Assembly (NCBI GenBank): GCA_034110565.1
Contig: JAWUYY010000023.1
Span: forward strand, 1-18,165
DNA: 18,165 bases
From: Bermanella sp034110565
GTDB lineage: Bacteria > Pseudomonadota > Gammaproteobacteria > Pseudomonadales > Oceanobacteraceae
Direction of reading: 5' to 3'
A program made the position numbers and the translations under genes. Of this stretch, positions 13,822 to 18,165 are shown one piece after another. The notes under the pieces were generated by a model. The model worked only from the letters and a program-made list of their open reading frames with translations. It ran no database searches and had not been told where the DNA came from. The number at the start of each line of letters is the position of its first letter. Position 1 is the stretch's first letter.

Positions 13822-13879
13822 CCGTATTTAAGATAGCTAGGTTTTCCGCGTTAGCTAATCAAGTTTTATAGGTGAACAC

Positions 13880-15007
13880 ATGACTAATGAACAAAAAAAG
13901 ATGAATCTTTTGGGTTTAAGCCCACAAAAGATGAAAGATTTTTTTGTCGAAATGGGCGAAAAGCCGTTTCGTGCTCAGCAGTTGTTGAAATGGATTCACC
14001 AAGTGGGCCTAGAAGATTTTGATGACATGACTAATGTCAGCAAAGTCATGCGTGACAAATTAAAAGAAGTGGCGTGTGTAGAATACCCAGAGGTGATCTA
14101 TCACGACATATCAAAAGATGGCACCCAAAAATGGGTCATGAAGATGCCGGGTGGCTCCAGTATCGAAACCGTATATATCCCAGAAGGGGAGCGCGGTACG
14201 TTATGTGTATCGTCGCAAATCGGCTGTTCGCTGGATTGCAGTTTTTGCTCAACCGGTAAGCAAGGCTTTAATCGCGATTTATCCGCGGCTGAAATCATCG
14301 GTCAAGTTTACGTAGCGGCTAAGAGTTTTGATAAGCCGGGTGAAAAACGTGAACGTAAGATCACCAACGTGGTTATGATGGGCATGGGCGAACCGCTGAT
14401 GAACTTTGATAACGTGGTAGATTCCATGGCTCTGATGATGGATGATTTTTGTTATGGTCTATCCAAGCGCCGTGTGACATTAAGCACATCTGGGGTGGTA
14501 CCTCGTATATATGACCTAGCCGAGGTTAGCGATGTCTCTTTGGCGGTCTCTTTGCACGCCCCCAATGATGAATTGCGTAATGTATTGGTGCCTATTAACA
14601 AAAAATACCCAATTAAAGAATTAATGAAAGCTTGTAATCACTACATGAGTTCATTGCCTGACCGTCGTAAGCTCACCATCGAATACACCATGATGAACAA
14701 AGTAAATGACGAAATGGAACATGCAGAGCAGTTAGCGGTACTGCTTAAAGATACGCCGTGTAAGATTAACCTCATACCATTTAACCCGTTCCCGGCATCG
14801 GGTTATGAACGCCCTAGTAATAATCGTGTCTATAAGTTCCGTGATTACCTGCACAGCCAAGGCTTCATTGTAACCATTCGATCAACTCGCGGTGATGATA
14901 TTGACGCTGCTTGTGGTCAGTTAGTTGGACAGGTTGAAGATAGAACGCGTCGTAATGAGCGTTACATCAAAATACGCGACTTAAATGATAATTCTCCGTC
15001 AGTATAA
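13880..15007 (+). CDS. rlmN: RlmN, dual rRNA/tRNA adenine-C2 methyltransferase
   Basis: Radical-SAM enzyme that methylates C2 of adenosine 2503 in 23S rRNA and adenosine 37 in some tRNAs. The product has 375 aa. The 4Fe-4S cysteines are Cys116, Cys120 and Cys123 in GCSLDCSFCSTGKQGF. The SAM-binding MMGMGEPLMNFDNV stretch follows, with RRVTLSTSGVVP after it. The methyl-carrying Cys345 lies in DIDAACGQL near the C-terminus, so the active site looks complete. The ATG at 13880 follows AGGTG closely. It follows the ndk terminator and begins a tight rlmN-pilW-ispG-hisS run in which I see no terminator. Its cluster would be supplied by the Suf machinery upstream. Confidence 0.96.
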   Translation: MTNEQKKMNLLGLSPQKMKDFFVEMGEKPFRAQQLLKWIHQVGLEDFDDMTNVSKVMRDKLKEVACVEYPEVIYHDISKDGTQKWVMKMPGGSSIETVYIPEGERGTLCVSSQIGCSLDCSFCSTGKQGFNRDLSAAEIIGQVYVAAKSFDKPGEKRERKITNVVMMGMGEPLMNFDNVVDSMALMMDDFCYGLSKRRVTLSTSGVVPRIYDLAEVSDVSLAVSLHAPNDELRNVLVPINKKYPIKELMKACNHYMSSLPDRRKLTIEYTMMNKVNDEMEHAEQLAVLLKDTPCKINLIPFNPFPASGYERPSNNRVYKFRDYLHSQGFIVTIRSTRGDDIDAACGQLVGQVEDRTRRNERYIKIRDLNDNSPSV

Positions 15008-15021
15008 TAAATAGAAGTTCT

Positions 15022-15798
15022 ATGATGATGATTAAACAAGTAACCCTTACCGCACTCGTTTTGATGCTGGCGGGTTGCGTAACCGTGATGGACAGCCGTT
15101 TTACCAAGAAAATCGATAACGACAAGGCCGTCGAAACCTACGTGGCATTAGGGGTCGGTTATTTGCGTAATGGTAATATGCCATTGGCTCGTAAAAAGAT
15201 TGAACGTGCCCTAGAAATAGACCCTGAAAGTGCATCCGCACACAGTGCTATGGCCACGTATTGGATTGAACGCAATGAAATGAATTTAGCGCAAAAAGAA
15301 TTTGAAATTGCGTTGGATCTTGACGACGAACACAGCCCAACTAATTACCATTACGGCCGCTTTTTGTTCGCTATTAGAGGCGATGTAAAAGGTTGTGAGT
15401 ATATTAAAAGGTCCGCAAATGACGTGGATTATACGGCCCGTGTGCTTGCCTATGAAAACCTAGCCTTATGTTATGACCATTTCAAGCAAGAAGACCTTGC
15501 AATGGATGCCTTTGAAAAAGCTTGGTCACTCGATACAAGCAGCACCATCTCAAGTTTGAATTTATCGCGTATTTATTTACAGCGTAATCGAGCCGATATT
15601 GCTAAGCGCTGGTTTACTCGATTCGAAGCGACACTGCATGAACGTCAACTGCCTCATAATGCGGCCAGCTTATACACAGGCGCCATGTTGGCCAAAGCCA
15701 ATAGAGATCAAAACGCTGAAGCCAGTTATATTTTCAAATTAAAAAAGCGTTTCCCTAAGTCTGATGAATACAAGCGTCACCGCGCAAGCCAAAATTGA
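15022..15798 (+). CDS. pilW: PilW/PilF, type IV pilus biogenesis lipoprotein with TPR repeats
   Basis: Outer-membrane lipoprotein that helps the PilQ secretin assemble, needed for type IV pili. The product has 258 aa. The N-terminus is a lipoprotein signal, IKQVTLTALVLMLAGC, with the modified cysteine at position 19. The rest consists of tetratricopeptide repeats, for example ALGVGYLRNGNMPLARKKIE, then SAMATYWIERNEMNLAQKEF and YENLALCYDHFKQEDLAMDA. Three ATG codons in a row (15022, 15025, 15028) make the exact start uncertain by two residues. The gene is called pilF in Pseudomonas and lies at the same place after rlmN. Sequence similarity by eye is moderate; the assignment rests on lipobox, TPRs and position together. 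Confidence 0.85.
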   Translation: MMMIKQVTLTALVLMLAGCVTVMDSRFTKKIDNDKAVETYVALGVGYLRNGNMPLARKKIERALEIDPESASAHSAMATYWIERNEMNLAQKEFEIALDLDDEHSPTNYHYGRFLFAIRGDVKGCEYIKRSANDVDYTARVLAYENLALCYDHFKQEDLAMDAFEKAWSLDTSSTISSLNLSRIYLQRNRADIAKRWFTRFEATLHERQLPHNAASLYTGAMLAKANRDQNAEASYIFKLKKRFPKSDEYKRHRASQN

Positions 15799-15812
15799 GT
15801 TAATTGCCCACT

Positions 15813-16931
15813 ATGAATAAGCAAGGTCAGTCTCCAATTAAACGTCGTGTTTCCCGTCAAATAATGGTGGGTAATGTCCCAGTTGGTGGTGATGCACCCA
15901 TCGCAGTGCAAAGCATGACGAATACGGAAACATGTGATGTGGCGGCGACGGTTGCACAAATTAAAGCGCTTGAAGATGTCGGCGCCGATATTGTGCGTGT
16001 GAGTGTGCCATCAATGGAAGCGGCTGAAGCATTTGGCAAAATCAAAAAATTAGTCAATGTCCCACTTGTCACAGATATTCACTTTGATTATAAAATTGCA
16101 TTGCGTGTTGCTGAATTAGGTGCGGATTGTTTGCGTATTAATCCAGGCAATATTGGCCGTGAAGATCGTGTACGTGCTGTGGTTGATGCTGCGCGTCATA
16201 ACGGAATTCCAATCCGTATTGGTGTGAACGCAGGGTCGCTAGAAAAAGATCTACAAAAAAAATATGGCGAGCCAACACCAGATGCTTTAGTTGAAAGTGC
16301 CATGCGTCATATTGATATTCTAGATCGCCTTAACTTTCCTGATTTCAAATTAAGCCTAAAAGCATCTGATGTATTCATGACGGTCGCGGCATATCGTCAG
16401 ATAGCATCACAAATTGAACAACCTTTGCATCTTGGTATTACTGAAGCTGGCGGCTTACGCAGCGGTACAGTGAAAAGCTCTGTGGGTTTAGGTATGTTGT
16501 TGATGGACGGCATAGGTGACACCTTGCGTGTGTCATTAGCAGCGGATCCAGTACAAGAAATCAAAGTGGGCTTTGATATTTTAAAAAGCTTAAAGCTGCG
16601 CAGTAAAGGCATTAACTTTATCGCTTGTCCAAGCTGCTCTCGACAAAACTTTGATGTGGTGAAAACCATGAATGAGCTAGAGACCCGTGTTGAAGATATT
16701 TTAACCCCACTGGATGTGTCCGTAATTGGCTGTGTGGTGAATGGTCCTGGTGAAGCAAAAGAAACCGATTTAGGTCTAACCGGCGGCAGCCCAAATAATC
16801 TCGTGTATGAAGACGGCGTACCCAGTGGCAAGTTAGACAATGAAAACCTAGTGGATAATTTAGAAAAAATGATCCGCCGTAAAGTAGCTGAAAAAGAAGC
16901 CGCAGACGCTTTGATCATTGCAAAAGATTAG
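15813..16931 (+). CDS. ispG: IspG, 4-hydroxy-3-methylbut-2-enyl diphosphate synthase
   Basis: Converts methylerythritol cyclodiphosphate to hydroxymethylbutenyl diphosphate in the non-mevalonate isoprenoid pathway, using a 4Fe-4S cluster. The product has 372 aa, the same as E. coli. The TIM-barrel part includes APIAVQSMTNTETCDV and LRINPGNIGREDRVRAVVDA. The cluster ligands are Cys272 and Cys275 in IACPSCSRQ, and Cys307 and Glu314 in IGCVVNGPGEAKE. The ATG at 15813 matches the family start (MNKQ...PIKRRVS); a TTG at 15804 in frame would add three residues. It begins 14 bases after the pilW stop with a weak ribosome site, suggesting coupling. In Pseudomonas a RodZ-like HTH gene lies between these two; here there is no room for it. 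Confidence 0.96.
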   Translation: MNKQGQSPIKRRVSRQIMVGNVPVGGDAPIAVQSMTNTETCDVAATVAQIKALEDVGADIVRVSVPSMEAAEAFGKIKKLVNVPLVTDIHFDYKIALRVAELGADCLRINPGNIGREDRVRAVVDAARHNGIPIRIGVNAGSLEKDLQKKYGEPTPDALVESAMRHIDILDRLNFPDFKLSLKASDVFMTVAAYRQIASQIEQPLHLGITEAGGLRSGTVKSSVGLGMLLMDGIGDTLRVSLAADPVQEIKVGFDILKSLKLRSKGINFIACPSCSRQNFDVVKTMNELETRVEDILTPLDVSVIGCVVNGPGEAKETDLGLTGGSPNNLVYEDGVPSGKLDNENLVDNLEKMIRRKVAEKEAADALIIAKD

Positions 16932-16969
16932 TACGATAGAGTTACGAAATAGAATTTAAGGAAAGCATT

Positions 16970-18165
16970 TTGGCGCAGAAAAATATTCAAGCCATTCGTG
17001 GAATGAACGATATCCTACCGGGCCAGACTCAGGTATGGCGTTATTTAGAAGATCAAGTGAAAGCGGTATTAGATGGCCATGGTTATCAAGAAATCCGCAT
17101 GCCAATGGTTGAAGAAACCCGTTTATTTAAACGCTCTATTGGTGAAGTCACCGATATCGTTGAAAAAGAAATGTACACCTTTGACGATCGAAACGGTGAC
17201 AGCTTAACTTTACGCCCTGAAGGCACCGCTAGCTGTGTACGTGCGTGTGAAGAGCATCAGCTGATTGCCAATAATCAACGTCAGCGTCTTTGGTATATGG
17301 GGCCAATGTTCCGCTACGAGCGCCCGCAAAAAGGTCGTTATCGTCAGTTTCATCAAATTGGTGTTGAAACCTTCGGCATGGCTGGTCCTGATATAGATGC
17401 TGAGCTTATTGTCATGACGCACTTGCTTTGGCAGCGTTTAAATATCCGTGACAAGGTAACACTGCAGCTCAATACCCTGGGTAGCAATGAAGCCCGCATT
17501 CATTATAAAGCTGCCTTGGTTGAATACTTATCTGCGCGTAAAGACGAACTAGATGAAGACAGCCAGCGCCGCTTAGAATCAAACCCGCTGCGTATTTTGG
17601 ATTCTAAAAACGAACAAACCCAAACCCTATTAAATGACGCGCCCGATTTTTTCGATTATCTAGATGAAGAATCAGCCGAGCATTTTACCCAGCTTAGGGC
17701 ACTTTTAGATGCCGTTGGCGTCGAATACGAAATCAATCCTCGCTTGGTACGTGGTTTAGATTATTACAGTAAAACCGTATTCGAGTGGGTGACCACAGAG
17801 TTAGGTGCACAAGGTACGGTGTGTGCGGGTGGTCGTTACGATGGTTTAGTTGAACAACTAGGTGGTAAAGCAACACCAGCCGTAGGTTTTGCCATGGGTA
17901 TTGAGCGTTTAATCTTGATGCTTGAGGCACTGGATGTGATCCCACAAACTGTGCATAACTATCTCGATGTCTATCTTGTAGCGGTAGGCGATGTCACAAC
18001 TGCTGCCATGCAAGTTGCGGCGACATTACGAGAGCAGTTACCTCATTTGCGTTTACAGATGCACATGGGTGGCGGCAACTTTAAGAAACAAATGAAAAAA
18101 GCCAACGAAAGCGGCGCTCAGTTTGCGCTTATTCTAGGTGAAGACGAAGTGGCTAACGCTCAGGC
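16970..18165 (+). CDS. hisS: HisS, histidyl-tRNA synthetase (3' end outside window)
   Basis: Class II aminoacyl-tRNA synthetase that charges tRNA-His. The frame is open from a TTG start at 16970 to the window edge, 398 codons of about 424. The start is supported by AAGGA (16958-16962) seven bases upstream and by the product MAQKNIQAIRGMNDILPGQ, which matches the family. Motif 2 is MFRYERPQKGRYRQFHQIG, the histidine-binding segments are LVRGLDYYSKTVFEW and TVCAGGRYDGLVEQLGG, and motif 3 is AVGFAMGIERL. The anticodon-binding domain begins at about YLDVYLVAVGD and includes HMGGGNFKKQMKKA. It follows ispG by 38 bases, probably in one transcript. Confidence 0.96.
   Translation, partial: MAQKNIQAIRGMNDILPGQTQVWRYLEDQVKAVLDGHGYQEIRMPMVEETRLFKRSIGEVTDIVEKEMYTFDDRNGDSLTLRPEGTASCVRACEEHQLIANNQRQRLWYMGPMFRYERPQKGRYRQFHQIGVETFGMAGPDIDAELIVMTHLLWQRLNIRDKVTLQLNTLGSNEARIHYKAALVEYLSARKDELDEDSQRRLESNPLRILDSKNEQTQTLLNDAPDFFDYLDEESAEHFTQLRALLDAVGVEYEINPRLVRGLDYYSKTVFEWVTTELGAQGTVCAGGRYDGLVEQLGGKATPAVGFAMGIERLILMLEALDVIPQTVHNYLDVYLVAVGDVTTAAMQVAATLREQLPHLRLQMHMGGGNFKKQMKKANESGAQFALILGEDEVANAQ

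Noticed and set aside
16397..16918. 173-codon open frame opposite ispG
   Set aside because: It is the antisense shadow of a highly conserved gene; the composition is Ser/Pro/Thr-rich, as is typical of such shadows.
1..18165. Mobile element, prophage, CRISPR array or defence system
   Set aside because: No transposase, integrase, phage gene or regularly spaced direct repeat array was seen. Apart from the small palindromic element in the suf unit, all content is core metabolism and RNA modification.

Overview
The window is chromosomal core DNA from a gammaproteobacterium. Gene order and protein sequences point to the Pseudomonas/Oceanospirillales side of the class, probably a marine relative, but this is inferred from recalled synteny and no database was searched. 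There is no sign of phage, plasmid or integrative elements. All large genes except suhB and a fragment at the left edge read on the + strand.

Layout. Positions 1-945 hold the start of an unidentified leftward gene, a two-way terminator and suhB (- strand). The + strand then carries trmJ (tRNA 2'-O-methyltransferase), cysE (serine acetyltransferase) and a terminator. A long iron-sulfur transcription unit follows: iscR, iscS, sufB, sufC, sufD, sufS, sufA and sufT (2946-10568), ending in a terminator. Next come a stand-alone fadD-type acyl-CoA ligase with its own terminator, sufE, ndk with a terminator, and a tight run rlmN, pilW, ispG, hisS that leaves the window inside hisS.

How the genes work together. 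CysE starts cysteine synthesis. IscS and SufS take sulfur from cysteine. SufE passes it to the SufBCD scaffold, which SufC powers with ATP, and SufA and SufT act in carrying or maturing clusters. IscR senses cluster supply, and an almost perfect type 1 IscR site lies across its own promoter, so the whole unit should be repressed when clusters are plentiful. Two downstream products, RlmN and IspG, are themselves 4Fe-4S enzymes.

Main observations. (1) The flanks match the order suhB-trmJ-cysE-iscR-iscS-[iscU-iscA-hscB-hscA-fdx-iscX]-ndk-rlmN-pilF-(rodZ-like)-ispG-hisS that I recall from Pseudomonas aeruginosa. Here everything after iscS in the ISC operon is missing, and SUF genes, fadD and sufE stand in its place. 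(2) The retained IscS ends early and lacks the C-terminal tail that normally docks IscU, which fits the loss of IscU. (3) SuhB has lost essentially every metal ligand of the inositol monophosphatase family and looks like a pseudoenzyme. (4) A 57-bp palindromic mini-element sits between sufB and sufC. The other genes look conventional.
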